Assembly: GCF_011601275.1 (NCBI RefSeq)
Contig: NZ_JAAOLY010000014.1
Span: 124,001-188,000 of the forward strand
From: Janthinobacterium lividum
GTDB lineage: Bacteria; Pseudomonadota; Gammaproteobacteria; Burkholderiales; Burkholderiaceae_D
DNA length: 64,000 nt
Reading direction: 5' to 3'
Shown: one piece after another, positions 23,522 to 31,839 of the stretch
Layout: each line of letters opens with the position of its first letter
Position numbering within the stretch: the first letter of the stretch is position 1
Position numbers and translations under genes: made by a program
Notes under the pieces: generated by a model
What the model saw: only the letters and a program-made list of their open reading frames with translations
Databases searched by the model: none
Told to the model about the DNA's origin: nothing

Positions 23522-26085
23522 AACTTATAGTTCAGTTTTAACGACGCAAAGCGGCCGCGCGGGTCGGCCTGCGTATAGTCGAAGCCCGAAGCCGAGTAAT
23601 CCCACGGCGCGCGCTTGTTGGCCAGGTTTTGCACGATGAAGGTGACGTTCGCCGCTGGCGTGACCTGCCAGCTGGTGGTGACGTCGAATGTGCTGAAGGC
23701 CGCCACGGATTCATCCAGATGCGTATTCTGCGCATAACTGCCCACGTAATTCCAGGTGAGCGTGGACGACCACTTGCCCTGCTCCCAGGTGGCCGAGGTG
23801 ACGCCGCGCCATTTCGGAATCGAACCGAAATAATTCGTGCCGGCGCCATCGGTCAGCGGCGCGCCATCCGACAGCGGTTCGGCAAAGCGCAGCACGCGGC
23901 TCAGCTGGCCGGCCAGGGTCAGCTTGCCCCACTCCTTGTCGACGAAGCGCTGGCGCAGGTCGAGATCGATGCCCGACACTTCGCGCTGTCCCTGGTTACG
24001 GTACTGGCGGTACAGGGTCGTGATGCGGCCATCGGCATCGCGCGTGATCTTCTGCGGCGCCGTCGCTTCGTTGGCGAGAGTGGTGGTGGCGCTTTCCGTG
24101 CCGATCACGCCATCTTGCTTGATGCGATAGTAATCGAGGCCGATGCTCGAACTGCTGGTCGGCGACACCACCACGCCCAGGTTCAGGTTATTCGACCGTT
24201 CCGGACGCAGCGCCGTATTGGCGATGGTAATGGCCGTCACGCCGCGCGTCTGCGTGGGCGTGATCGGGTCGCGCGGATCGAGCACGCTGACATAGCTGAC
24301 GGCCGTGCTTTGCGTGATTTCCGGCAGCGACGGCGCACGGAAGCCGCGCGACACGGTGCCGCGCACCAGCAGCCACGGCGCCGCCTGGTAGCGCGCGCTG
24401 GCTTTCGGCGAAAACGCATTGCCGAAATCGCTGTAATGGTCGGCGCGGCCCGCCAGGTTGACGGACAGGTCTTTCACGACGGGCACGTTAAATTCGGCAA
24501 ACAGCGCCGACACGCTGCGCGAACCGTTGATGATATTGATGGCCGGGCGCAGCTCCGTGCCCGACAGCACGGCCGTCGAGGTTTGCGAATCCATCTTTTC
24601 GCGGCGCCACTGGGCGCCGGCGGCAAAGCCCAGCGGACCGGCCGGCAATTGCCACAGATCTTTCGCGGCCGAGAAATCGACGGTGTCGAGAGTCGACTCG
24701 GCCGGACGCAAGGTCGACAGGCGCAAGCGGTTACGCACGGCTTCGCTGTTTTGCGACTGGTCAAAGAAGTTATAGCTGCCGTCAGCCAGCACCTTCTGGA
24801 ATTCGTAGCGGTTGACGAAGTTCTGCACGGTTTCTTCCAGCTTGCTGCTCGAGTGTCCCACAGCCGCATCCCAGTCCCAGCCCGCCAGGGTGCCTTTCAC
24901 GCCCGCCAGCGCGCGGTAGAACGTGACGCGGTCCTGCTTCAGGCGCGGCCCCAGGTCGAACAGGGTGGCCGTGAACGGCAAGGGCGTGGCACCCGGATTA
25001 TTCGGATGGCCCACGGGCAGCACGACGGGTATCGTGTCGAGCGCCTGGGTGGCGTTGTTCCACACGCGCGTGGCATTGTTGACGGTGAGCGGCGCGCTGA
25101 AGGTCTGGTCGGCGCGCGAATAGCTGTGCAGCAAATCGACGTACGCTTCCGTGTCCGCATTCAGTTTGAAGGTAGCGCGCGCGGCCGTGTGCACGCGCTG
25201 GATGCCGGGTATCAGGGTTTTATATGGCGACGGGTTATACGCCAGCACCTGCCCCGTCTTGCCCGGCGAGATGTCGCCATAATTGACCAGCTCCAGCGGG
25301 CTGCGCACGCCGCCCAGGGATCGCGTGGGATCGCTGCCCGCATAATTGGTGGCGACCCAGCCCAGCGCGCCACGCTGCTGCTTGCGGAAGTCCGCGTCGC
25401 GCATCCACGCCACGTCGCTTTGCTGCAGCTTGTCACGCTGCTGCGCGTCGATCGAGAAGACCAGGCTGTAGCCGTCTTCCTCGAGCTTGCCAAAACCCGT
25501 CTGCAGCGCCGCGCTCTTTTCATGCTGGCCCGTTCCTTCGGTCGAGCCGCCCCACTGCGCCGTGATGTCCGTGCCCGTGAATTCCTTGTACAGGATGATG
25601 TTGACGACGCCGGCCACGGCGTCGGAACCGTAGATGGACGAGGCGCCATCCTTGAGCACCTCGATGCGCTGCACGGCCGCCATCGGCAGGCTGTTCAGGT
25701 CGACAAAGGTTTCCTGCAGATTTTGCGCCGTCGCATAGCTGGCCACGCGCTTGCCGTTCACCAGGATCAGGGTATTTTTCTGGCCGATGCCACGCAGCGA
25801 CAGGCCCGACGTGCCGGCCGAGAAACTGCCCGTATATTGTTCGTTATAGCTGTTGCCGCTGTTGGCGGAAATGGCGCGCAGCACATCCGACACGCTGGTC
25901 TTCCCGCTGGCTTTCAATTCCTTGGCCGTGATGACTTGCACGGCGCTGGCGCCCTCCTTTTCGCTGACGCGGATATTCGATCCGGTGACGTTGACGCGCA
26001 GCATGTCGTCCTCGGCGTGGGCGATGCTGGAGACGGCGGGAAAGGCAGCGGCGATGGCAAGACTGATGGCGAGTGGTTTGAACAT
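23518..26085 (-). CDS. TonB-dependent outer-membrane receptor
   Basis: 855 aa with a signal peptide ending at AHA-EDD. The plug domain covers about 30-160 (VNVTGSNIRVSEKEGAS, LSLRGIGQKNTLILVNGKRV, VEVLKDGASSIYGSDAVAGV in outline). A 22-strand barrel follows, ending in GRFASLKLNYKF with the terminal Phe needed for BAM insertion. The substrate is unknown. The nearest transporter on the same strand is PnuC, so a vitamin or nucleoside-like substrate is possible, but a terminator-like hairpin separates them. The Shine-Dalgarno is GAGGAA, next to a leader hairpin (26109-26130). Confidence 0.92.
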   Translation of the reverse strand: MFKPLAISLAIAAAFPAVSSIAHAEDDMLRVNVTGSNIRVSEKEGASAVQVITAKELKASGKTSVSDVLRAISANSGNSYNEQYTGSFSAGTSGLSLRGIGQKNTLILVNGKRVASYATAQNLQETFVDLNSLPMAAVQRIEVLKDGASSIYGSDAVAGVVNIILYKEFTGTDITAQWGGSTEGTGQHEKSAALQTGFGKLEEDGYSLVFSIDAQQRDKLQQSDVAWMRDADFRKQQRGALGWVATNYAGSDPTRSLGGVRSPLELVNYGDISPGKTGQVLAYNPSPYKTLIPGIQRVHTAARATFKLNADTEAYVDLLHSYSRADQTFSAPLTVNNATRVWNNATQALDTIPVVLPVGHPNNPGATPLPFTATLFDLGPRLKQDRVTFYRALAGVKGTLAGWDWDAAVGHSSSKLEETVQNFVNRYEFQKVLADGSYNFFDQSQNSEAVRNRLRLSTLRPAESTLDTVDFSAAKDLWQLPAGPLGFAAGAQWRREKMDSQTSTAVLSGTELRPAINIINGSRSVSALFAEFNVPVVKDLSVNLAGRADHYSDFGNAFSPKASARYQAAPWLLVRGTVSRGFRAPSLPEITQSTAVSYVSVLDPRDPITPTQTRGVTAITIANTALRPERSNNLNLGVVVSPTSSSSIGLDYYRIKQDGVIGTESATTTLANEATAPQKITRDADGRITTLYRQYRNQGQREVSGIDLDLRQRFVDKEWGKLTLAGQLSRVLRFAEPLSDGAPLTDGAGTNYFGSIPKWRGVTSATWEQGKWSSTLTWNYVGSYAQNTHLDESVAAFSTFDVTTSWQVTPAANVTFIVQNLANKRAPWDYSASGFDYTQADPRGRFASLKLNYKF

Positions 26086-26108
26086 GGTTTCCTCTTATTG
26101 GGATTGCA

Positions 26109-26130
26109 GCCTTTTTCAGATAAAAAAGGC
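26109..26130 (-). promoter_or_regulatory. Leader hairpin just upstream of the TonB receptor start
   Basis: GCCTTTTT (26109-26116) pairs perfectly with AAAAAGGC (26123-26130), with a six-base loop. It ends 24 bases before the ATG, close to the ribosome binding site, so it could affect translation. Confidence 0.4.
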
Positions 26131-26300
26131 CGAGCAGGGGCACGCGGACCGGATTGGCCTGCGGGCAAAACGACGACGGGGAATGAAGAAATTACGGGAT
26201 GCGTGGACGGGCACGCATCGGCATCCACTGCGCCATGCATTGCATGGTCAGCTGGTGCCGGGCGGCGTAAAAACAGGCAGAAAGGGTAAAGCGCAACATA

Positions 26301-26346
26301 AAAGACACCGGTAAGCGGGGAAAGGCCACTATATCCCGGTGTCTTT
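26301..26346 (-). terminator. Long-loop terminator-like inverted repeat after pnuC
   Basis: Perfect 11-bp arms AAAGACACCGG (26301-26311) and CCGGTGTCTTT (26336-26346) with a 24-base spacer lie 69 bases past the pnuC stop. On the minus strand the stem ends in TCTTT followed by TATG. Confidence 0.5.
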
Positions 26347-26414
26347 ATGGGGTGAACGAATTAAAAATTGAATGTATATACGATTTGGATCTAAGGACTT
26401 GGTTTTTGGCAATA

Positions 26415-27005
26415 TCAGGCGTCGGCCATCGCCTGCGGCATGGCCGCCGCGCGGCGTGCCTGCACGTTCCACCAGTACCAGGAAATGACGGCGTTGACCC
26501 AGTAGGCCGCATACAGCACGGCCGTCAGGTGCAGGCCGCGGCTGTAGTAGAGCGGCACGGCCACCGTGTTGACCAGCAGCCAGAAGGCCCACGTCTCGAT
26601 GCGCCGGCTCATCAGCAGGAATTGCGCGATGATGCTAAATACCAACACCGCCGAATCGATGAACGGTGCGTAGGCATTCGTGAAACGGTGCAGCAGCATG
26701 CCGTAGATCACCACGGAGGCGATGCCGGCCGGTACCACCCAGGCCAGGCTGCGCCAGCCCGTGCGCGTGATCGGCAAGGGCTTGCCGCCGGCGCCGCGCC
26801 GCCATTGCAGCCAGCCGATGACGCAGGTGACGATGAAAAACAGTTGCAGCATCACGTCGGCGTACAGGTTGACCTGGAAAAACAGCATGGCAAACAGCAC
26901 GCAGCCGACGATGCCGATCCACCAGGAATGAATGTTGTTGCGTCCGGCCAGGACGATGGAGGCAGTCATCAAGACATTGGCGGCGATCTCGAGCGGGGGA
27001 GTCAA
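26415..27005 (-). CDS. pnuC: PnuC-family vitamin precursor transporter
   Basis: 196 aa with about six to seven membrane helices, matching PnuC: LEIAANVLMTASIVLAGRNN, HSWWIGIVGCVLFAMLFF, YADVMLQLFFIVTCVIGWLQW (family WxxW region), ETWAFWLLVNTVAVPLYY, AYWVNAVISWYWW. PnuC proteins move nicotinamide riboside by facilitated diffusion; close relatives (PnuT, PnuX) carry thiamine or riboflavin, so the substrate is uncertain. The start is TTG at 27005, chosen because AAAGGAAA lies at the right distance and family proteins begin here. No ATG upstream fits. Confidence 0.85.
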   Translation of the reverse strand: MTPPLEIAANVLMTASIVLAGRNNIHSWWIGIVGCVLFAMLFFQVNLYADVMLQLFFIVTCVIGWLQWRRGAGGKPLPITRTGWRSLAWVVPAGIASVVIYGMLLHRFTNAYAPFIDSAVLVFSIIAQFLLMSRRIETWAFWLLVNTVAVPLYYSRGLHLTAVLYAAYWVNAVISWYWWNVQARRAAAMPQAMADA

Positions 27006-27141
27006 GCGGATTTCCTTTAAGTGAAGGCACGCCGCCACTATAGCCCATTTGATATCCGCAACCGGCCAAGCACTGCTTGACTTCCGTGGCCATTCTGGCA
27101 AATTGGGAAGCACTAGCCCCTGAACCACTGCGGAGATGTCC

Positions 27142-27903
27142 ATGCGCTTGCGCCATGTGCTGCTTGCGGCAACACTGCTCGGCAGCGTCCTGCCCGCCCT
27201 GGCGTGCCGCATGACGATGGCGCTCGAGCAGTGGCCGCCGTACGTCTACCGCGACGCCCAGGGCGGTTATACGGGCCTGGACCTGGAACTGCTGCGCGCC
27301 ATTTTCAAGGAAGCGCACTGCACCCTGGTCACCTTGCCGGAATTGCCGACGGCGCGGCGCCAGCTGCTGTTCCAGAAAGGGGGACTGGACCTGATGCCTG
27401 CCGCGTCCGAGACGTTGGAACGCCACGCGTATGCGCGTTTCAGCGTCAGCTACCGCGATGAAACCGTCGGTGTCTTCGGCAAGGCCGGCGCGCCCGCCGT
27501 GCAGCACCACGCCGGCAGCTTCGCGCAGCTCGCGCGCGGCAAGTCCACCCTGCTGGCGCCCAAGGTGGGCTGGTATGGGGCAGACTATGCGGCGGCCCGT
27601 CCGGCGCTGGAAAAACAAGGCCGCCTGAATGCGTTCGGCAGCTTCCGGCAAGGTATCCTCATGCTCGACGCGGGCCGCGCCGACCTGCTGCTGGGCGACG
27701 TGCTGGCCGTGCGCCACGAAGCGCGCCTGCAGGGTGTTGCCTTGAGCACCCTGCCCTTCCTGGCCTTGCGCGCACCCGTGCACCTGATGCTCAATGCCCG
27801 CACGACCAGCGCCGCCGACCTGGCGCGCCTGAACGCCGCCATCACGCGCCTGGAACAGCGCGGCGTGCTGGCGGCGATACGCAACAGCTACGCAGCGCCG
27901 TAG
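27142..27903 (+). CDS. Periplasmic amino-acid-type substrate-binding protein (SBP family 3)
   Basis: 253 aa. The signal peptide MRLRHVLLAATLLGSVLPALA is followed by a family-3 solute-binding fold (MALEQWPPYVYRDAQGGYTG, LDLELLRAIF, RRQLLFQKGGLDLMPAAS). The ATG at 27142 is preferred over that at 27136 because GGAG lies directly before the latter. No permease or ATPase gene is adjacent, so it may be an orphan binding protein or a signalling component. It is divergent from pnuC across a 136-base gap. Confidence 0.82.
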   Translation: MRLRHVLLAATLLGSVLPALACRMTMALEQWPPYVYRDAQGGYTGLDLELLRAIFKEAHCTLVTLPELPTARRQLLFQKGGLDLMPAASETLERHAYARFSVSYRDETVGVFGKAGAPAVQHHAGSFAQLARGKSTLLAPKVGWYGADYAAARPALEKQGRLNAFGSFRQGILMLDAGRADLLLGDVLAVRHEARLQGVALSTLPFLALRAPVHLMLNARTTSAADLARLNAAITRLEQRGVLAAIRNSYAAP

Positions 27904-27909
27904 CGGCAA

Positions 27910-28611
27910 TCAGCCCTTGGCAGCCGCTTCCAGGATTTCCAGCTTGGTTTCGCGGCCATTCTTTTGCACGCCCTGCGCCTTGTCGTAGCTTTCGATCAGC
28001 GCTCGGTACGGCGGCACGATGTGGTCCGTCATGATGGCGGCAAACTCCATAGCATCGGCGCGGTTCCAGGTGCTCATCACTTCAGCCAGCACGGCATACG
28101 TGTCGATCGGCACGGCGCCCGCTTGCGTCACGCGTGCCATGGTGATGTCGGTGGCCATCTTCGACCAGTTGCCCGAGGCGTCGATGATGGCAAACACCTT
28201 GTAGCCGGCCGCCAGCGCGCTGATGGTGGGGAAAGCCATGCACACGCTGGTGAGCGTGCTGGCGATCAGCAAGGTCTTGCGTCCCGTCTTTTCAATCGCT
28301 TCGACCCAGGCCGGATTGTCCCAGGCGTTGATCTGGCCCGTGCGCGGGATATAGACGGCTTCCGGGTTGAAATGGTGGATTTCCGGGATCAAGGGGCCAT
28401 TCGGGCCGTCGGGCACGGAAGCGGTGGTGAAGGTCGGCATGTTCGCCAGGCGGGACAGCTTGGCCAGCGCCGTGACGTGGCCGCGCAGCGCGTGCTGCTC
28501 GATGTCGCGCACCAGCTGGAACAAGCCGCTCTGGTGGTCGATCAGCAGCATGACGGCGTCGTCGGGATCGATCATCGGTGGCAAACCTTGGAAGTTGGCG
28601 GGGGTGCTCAT
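27910..28611 (-). CDS. Isochorismatase-family cysteine hydrolase (YcaC-like)
   Basis: 233 aa. The catalytic triad of the family is visible: Asp in [10 protein letters not shown], Lys in [11 protein letters not shown], and Cys in [16 protein letters not shown]. The YcaC subgroup has an unknown physiological substrate. The gene lies 52 bases after the pirin gene on the same strand, so the two are probably co-transcribed and under the divergent LysR regulator. Confidence 0.88.
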   Translation of the reverse strand: MSTPANFQGLPPMIDPDDAVMLLIDHQSGLFQLVRDIEQHALRGHVTALAKLSRLANMPTFTTASVPDGPNGPLIPEIHHFNPEAVYIPRTGQINAWDNPAWVEAIEKTGRKTLLIASTLTSVCMAFPTISALAAGYKVFAIIDASGNWSKMATDITMARVTQAGAVPIDTYAVLAEVMSTWNRADAMEFAAIMTDHIVPPYRALIESYDKAQGVQKNGRETKLEILEAAAKG

Positions 28612-28663
28612 GGGGGTCTCCTGAAAAACCGTGCCGCGGGATGCGGCACGGGTACTGCACGAA

Positions 28664-29530
28664 TTACTTTGCGATGCGGGCGAAGCGGCCGCTGTTGAAA
28701 TCCTCGAACGCCTGCGCGATTTCCGCTTCGGTGTTCATGACGAAGGGACCATGGCCGACGATGGGCTCGTCGATCGGCTCGCCGCTCAGCAGCAGCACCA
28801 CGGCGTCGTTGTTCGCTTCGACGGTGATGCTGTCGCCATCGCGCCCGAACAGCGCCATCTGCGCTTCGCGCACCACGCTTTCGCCGTTGACCAGTACCGT
28901 GCCATGCAGGACGATCAGCGCCGTGCTCCAGCCGGCGTGCACCGGCAGCTCCGTCAGCTTGCCCTGGGCCAGGCGCACATCCCACACCTGCATCGGCGAG
29001 AACGTGCGGGCCGGGCCATGCTGGCCGTCGAAGTCGCCGGCGATCACGCGCACGGAACCTGCAGCGTCGGGTAGCGCCAGCGTGGGTATCGTGTCGCTGG
29101 CGATGGCCTGGTAGCCGGGCGCCGTCATCTTGTTCTTCGCCGGCAGGTTCACCCACAGCTGCACCATTTCCAGGGTGCCGCCCGACTGCGTGAAGGCAGG
29201 CGAGTGAAACTCTTCATGCAGGATGCCGGCGCCTGCCGTCATCCATTGCACGTCGCCGGGACCGATCACGCCGCCCTGGCCCGTCGAATCGCGGTGCGCC
29301 ACTTCGCCCTGGTAGACGATGGTCACCGTTTCAAAGCCGCGGTGCGGGTGCGAGCCGACGCCGGGCGGACGGGTGCCGGGCGCAAACTCGGCGGGGCCGG
29401 CATAGTCGAGCAGCAGGAAGGGGCTCAGCTGCTTGCCATGGCCGCTGTACGAAAACATGGAGCGCACGGGAAAGCCGTCGCCTACCCAGTGCTGGCGCGG
29501 TGCGCTGTAGATACCTGTGACTTTATTCAT
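28664..29530 (-). CDS. Pirin-family bicupin protein
   Basis: 288 aa. The N-terminal cupin has the metal-binding set [10 protein letters not shown] and, further on, HEEFHS. The C-terminal cupin has a pirin_C pattern ([30 protein letters not shown]). Bacterial pirins (YhhW-like) can act as quercetin dioxygenases or as redox-linked regulators. It is the first gene after the divergent LysR gene, with a palindromic operator candidate between the two. Confidence 0.92.
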   Translation of the reverse strand: MNKVTGIYSAPRQHWVGDGFPVRSMFSYSGHGKQLSPFLLLDYAGPAEFAPGTRPPGVGSHPHRGFETVTIVYQGEVAHRDSTGQGGVIGPGDVQWMTAGAGILHEEFHSPAFTQSGGTLEMVQLWVNLPAKNKMTAPGYQAIASDTIPTLALPDAAGSVRVIAGDFDGQHGPARTFSPMQVWDVRLAQGKLTELPVHAGWSTALIVLHGTVLVNGESVVREAQMALFGRDGDSITVEANNDAVVLLLSGEPIDEPIVGHGPFVMNTEAEIAQAFEDFNSGRFARIAK

Positions 29531-29615
29531 CTCGATCTCCTGTTGGGGTTTGCATTACGATGAAAACAAAATACGCTTGCAACGATGAAGCGGGTAGACG
29601 GTAAAATAGGCCATC

Positions 29616-29637
29616 ATCGTTCCAAAAATAGAACGAT
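29616..29637. promoter_or_regulatory. Inverted repeat operator between pirin and lysR genes
   Basis: ATCGTTC (29616-29622), eight bases, then GAACGAT (29631-29637). It is a perfect 7-bp inverted repeat and has the T-N11-A core common in LysR sites. It lies 13 bases before the lysR ATG and about 85 bases before the pirin start. Confidence 0.7.
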
Positions 29638-29649
29638 CCAGGAGGCGGC

Positions 29650-30555
29650 ATGCAGGACCTGAATGACTTGTATTACTTTGTGCAGGTGGTAGACCATGGC
29701 GGCTTCGCGCCGGCCGGGCGCGCGCTGGGCATGCCGAAATCCAAACTGAGCCGGCGCATCGCGCTGCTGGAAGAGCGCCTGGGCGCGCGCCTGCTGCAAC
29801 GCACGACGCGGCATTTTTCCGTCACCGACGTGGGGCAGACGTTTTACGAGCATTGCAAGGCGATGCTGGTGGAAGCGGAAGCGGCGCAGGAGGCGATCGA
29901 ACTGACGCGGGCCGCGCCGCGCGGCACGGTGCGCCTGTCCTGCCCCATCGCCCTGCTGCAGTCGCTGGTCGCGCCCATGCTGGCCGGCTTCATGCGCGAG
30001 CATCCGCAAGTGACCCTGCTGCTCGAAGCGAGCAACCGCCGCGTGGACCTGGTGGCCGAAGGCATCGACGTGGCCATCCGCGTGCGCCCGCCGCCGCTGC
30101 CCGACAGCGACCTGGTTCTGCGCGTGCTGGCCGAACGGGGCCAGTGCATGGTGGGCAGCCCGTTGCTGTTCGCCGATGCACCGCTGCCGAAGGCGCCGGC
30201 CGACCTGGCCGACTGGCCCAGCCTGGCCCTGGGCATGCCGCAACAGCACTACCAATGGGATCTGCATGGCCCCAATGGGGCGCGCGCCCAGCTGCGCCAT
30301 ACGCCGCGCTTCGTCACCGGCGACATGCTGACCCTGCGCGACGCGGCCGTGGCCGGCGTGGGCCTGGTGCAACTACCAACGATGATGATCACCGAACAGG
30401 TGGCCAATGGCAGCCTGCTGCAGCTGATGGGGCAATGGCGGCCGCAGCGCGAAATCATCCATGCCGTGTTTCCCTCACGGCGCGGCCTGCTGCCGGCCGT
30501 GCGCGCGCTGATCGACTACCTGGCGCACAGCTTCGCCGCACTGCCGGAAGAATGA
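29650..30555 (+). CDS. LysR-family transcriptional regulator
   Basis: 301 aa. The N-terminal winged HTH (DLNDLYYFVQVVDHGGFAPA, SKLSRRIALLEERLGARLLQ, RTTRHFSVTDVGQTFY) is followed by a periplasmic-binding-type effector domain (about 90-295). The HTH and RTTR motif resemble the AaeR/DsdC-like CrgA branch. The likely targets are the divergent pirin and hydrolase genes. Its Shine-Dalgarno is GGAGG. Confidence 0.92.
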   Translation: MQDLNDLYYFVQVVDHGGFAPAGRALGMPKSKLSRRIALLEERLGARLLQRTTRHFSVTDVGQTFYEHCKAMLVEAEAAQEAIELTRAAPRGTVRLSCPIALLQSLVAPMLAGFMREHPQVTLLLEASNRRVDLVAEGIDVAIRVRPPPLPDSDLVLRVLAERGQCMVGSPLLFADAPLPKAPADLADWPSLALGMPQQHYQWDLHGPNGARAQLRHTPRFVTGDMLTLRDAAVAGVGLVQLPTMMITEQVANGSLLQLMGQWRPQREIIHAVFPSRRGLLPAVRALIDYLAHSFAALPEE

Positions 30556-30601
30556 GGGTTTTCAGGTACGATGGTGCTCTTTCAAGCGGCGTGAAAACAG
30601 C

Positions 30602-31405
30602 ATGCGTTTATTGATACTGTCGGACCTGCACCACGAGCTGTGGCGCGACAAAGCGCCGCAGGGCGACCTCGCGCTCAGCGCCCCCGACGCCGTCATCCTG
30701 GCCGGCGACATCGACACGGGCACCCGCGCCGTCGCCTGGGCCGCCACCACGTTTGCGGGCCTGCCCGTGCTGTACGTGCATGGCAACCACGAAGGCTATG
30801 GCCACCACTTGGACAAGGTGCGCCAGGAGCTGCGCGCGGCCTGCGCCGCCACGCCCAACGTGCACTTTCTCGACGCGGACACGCACATCCTGGCGGACCC
30901 CGCAGGCGGCATGGTGCGCTTCCTGGGCACCACCCTGTGGACGGATTTCCGCCTGCTGGGCGACGATACGCGACAAGCGGCCATGCGCGACGCGGAAGCC
31001 GTCATGAACGACTACAAGCGCATCCGCCTGGCCGGCATGGGCTTTCGCAAGCTGCGCGCGGCCGACACGGCCATGTTCCACGCGCAGCAAAAAGCGTGGC
31101 TGGCGCGCGAACTGGCGCAACCGTTCGATGGACGCACGGTGGTCATCAGCCACATGGCACCGTCGCTGCTCTCGGTCGACGATGCCTACGGCAGCGAAGG
31201 GTGTTCGCCCGCCTACGCCTCGCGCCTGGACGACCTGGCCGCGCAGGCGGACCTGTGGGTGCATGGCCACCTGCACGTCTCGCGCGATTACCGGATAGGC
31301 CGCTGCCGCGTCGTATCGAACCCGTGCGGCTACAAGACGCGCAGCGGCGCGCCGCAAAATCCCGCTTTTGATCCGAACTTCATCATTGACCTAACGGCCG
31401 GCTAA
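30602..31405 (+). CDS. Metallophosphoesterase, copy 1
   Basis: 267 aa calcineurin-like phosphoesterase. All metal-binding blocks are present: LSDLHHELW, LAGDIDTG, HGNHEGYG, VISHMAPSLLS and VHGHLHVSRDYRIG. The substrate is unknown. A paralog of exactly the same length is found at 32924-33727, with the same block order and ending. The start codon lies 45 bases after the lysR stop, with only a weak ribosome binding site. Confidence 0.9.
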   Translation: MRLLILSDLHHELWRDKAPQGDLALSAPDAVILAGDIDTGTRAVAWAATTFAGLPVLYVHGNHEGYGHHLDKVRQELRAACAATPNVHFLDADTHILADPAGGMVRFLGTTLWTDFRLLGDDTRQAAMRDAEAVMNDYKRIRLAGMGFRKLRAADTAMFHAQQKAWLARELAQPFDGRTVVISHMAPSLLSVDDAYGSEGCSPAYASRLDDLAAQADLWVHGHLHVSRDYRIGRCRVVSNPCGYKTRSGAPQNPAFDPNFIIDLTAG

Positions 31406-31575
31406 TCGTCAGCTTTGAGGCGGCCCGCCAGCCATTGCTGCAGGCGGTGCTTGCCGGCCCTGCGCGCCGCGCGCGGCGACGCCTCCGACTGGTGCGCGCC
31501 TGCGCCGCCACGCAGCCTGGCGGCCGCGACCAGCGGGTTGCGCGGCTTGGGCGTCGCTTTCACTTTGATTTTCAT
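31402..31575 (-). CDS. Small basic protein of unknown function
   Basis: 57 aa, strongly basic (MKIKVKATPKPRNPLVAAA, ending QQWLAGRLKADD), with an Arg/Ala-rich middle. It has a good ribosome binding site (AAGGAAA) before the ATG at 31575. Its 3' end overlaps the convergent metallophosphoesterase by four bases. It lies downstream of a leader-ORF/hairpin element (31609-31736) that could control it. I recognise no family; nucleic-acid binding is possible from composition only. Confidence 0.55.
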   Translation of the reverse strand: MKIKVKATPKPRNPLVAAARLRGGAGAHQSEASPRAARRAGKHRLQQWLAGRLKADD

Positions 31576-31608
31576 GGTGTTTCCTTTCAACCCGTCGTGC
31601 AAAACAAA

Positions 31609-31638
31609 AAACCCCGGCAAGTTTCCTCACCGGGGTTT
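31609..31638 (-). terminator. Intrinsic terminator or attenuator upstream of the 57-aa gene
   Basis: AAACCCCGG (31609-31617) pairs with CCGGGGTTT (31630-31638). On the minus strand the stem runs into a T-rich tract (TTTTTTGTTTT). It lies between a 12-codon ORF and the 57-aa gene. Confidence 0.7.
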
Positions 31639-31650
31639 GAAGGACACCGG

Positions 31651-31698
31651 CTCGGGATCGGCAATACTGCCGATTGCCCCGAGCGTCATGCGCGGGGC
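31651..31698 (-). promoter_or_regulatory. Two mutually exclusive hairpins after a short leader ORF
   Basis: Hairpin A pairs 31676-31681 with 31693-31698 (GCCCCG/CGGGGC). Hairpin B pairs 31651-31663 with 31668-31674 and 31678-31683 (CTCGGG + ATCGGCA with TGCCGAT + CCCGAG). They share bases 31678-31681 and cannot both form. Hairpin A overlaps the stop codon of the short ORF by one base. The layout resembles a leader-peptide attenuator. Confidence 0.45.
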
Positions 31699-31736
31699 TA
31701 GTGATAAGTCGACTTGCTGCCAGCCTGCTCGAACAT
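31698..31736 (-). CDS. 12-codon leader-type ORF (MFEQAGSKSTYH)
   Basis: A short reading frame with AAAGGA upstream of its ATG at 31736, followed by two hairpins and a terminator before the 57-aa gene. On the minus strand the sequence TTGACG-N17-CAGAAT lies upstream, near 31790-31818, and could be its promoter. Whether it is translated is unknown. Confidence 0.4.
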   Translation of the reverse strand: MFEQAGSKSTYH

Positions 31737-31839
31737 GGGTATCCTTTCTTTTGTTGGGTTAATCTGAACTGCGGACGCTGATTCTGCGCCGGATGCTGCA
31801 GTGCGTCAACCGCTTTTCGTGGCGACTGCGCCAACGTTG

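Larger units (their letters stand above)
26086..26414. other. Non-coding region between pnuC and the TonB receptor gene
   Basis: 329 bases without a convincing gene. It contains two inverted repeats, listed separately at 26109-26130 and 26301-26346. I looked for THI-box-like conserved strings of a TPP riboswitch and for other common riboswitch cores and found none. Confidence 0.6.

Noticed and set aside
26086..27135. Possible TPP or other vitamin riboswitch near pnuC and the TonB receptor
   Set aside because: I looked for conserved core strings on the minus strand in both gaps and found none. Only simple inverted repeats are present. A covariance-model scan would be decisive.
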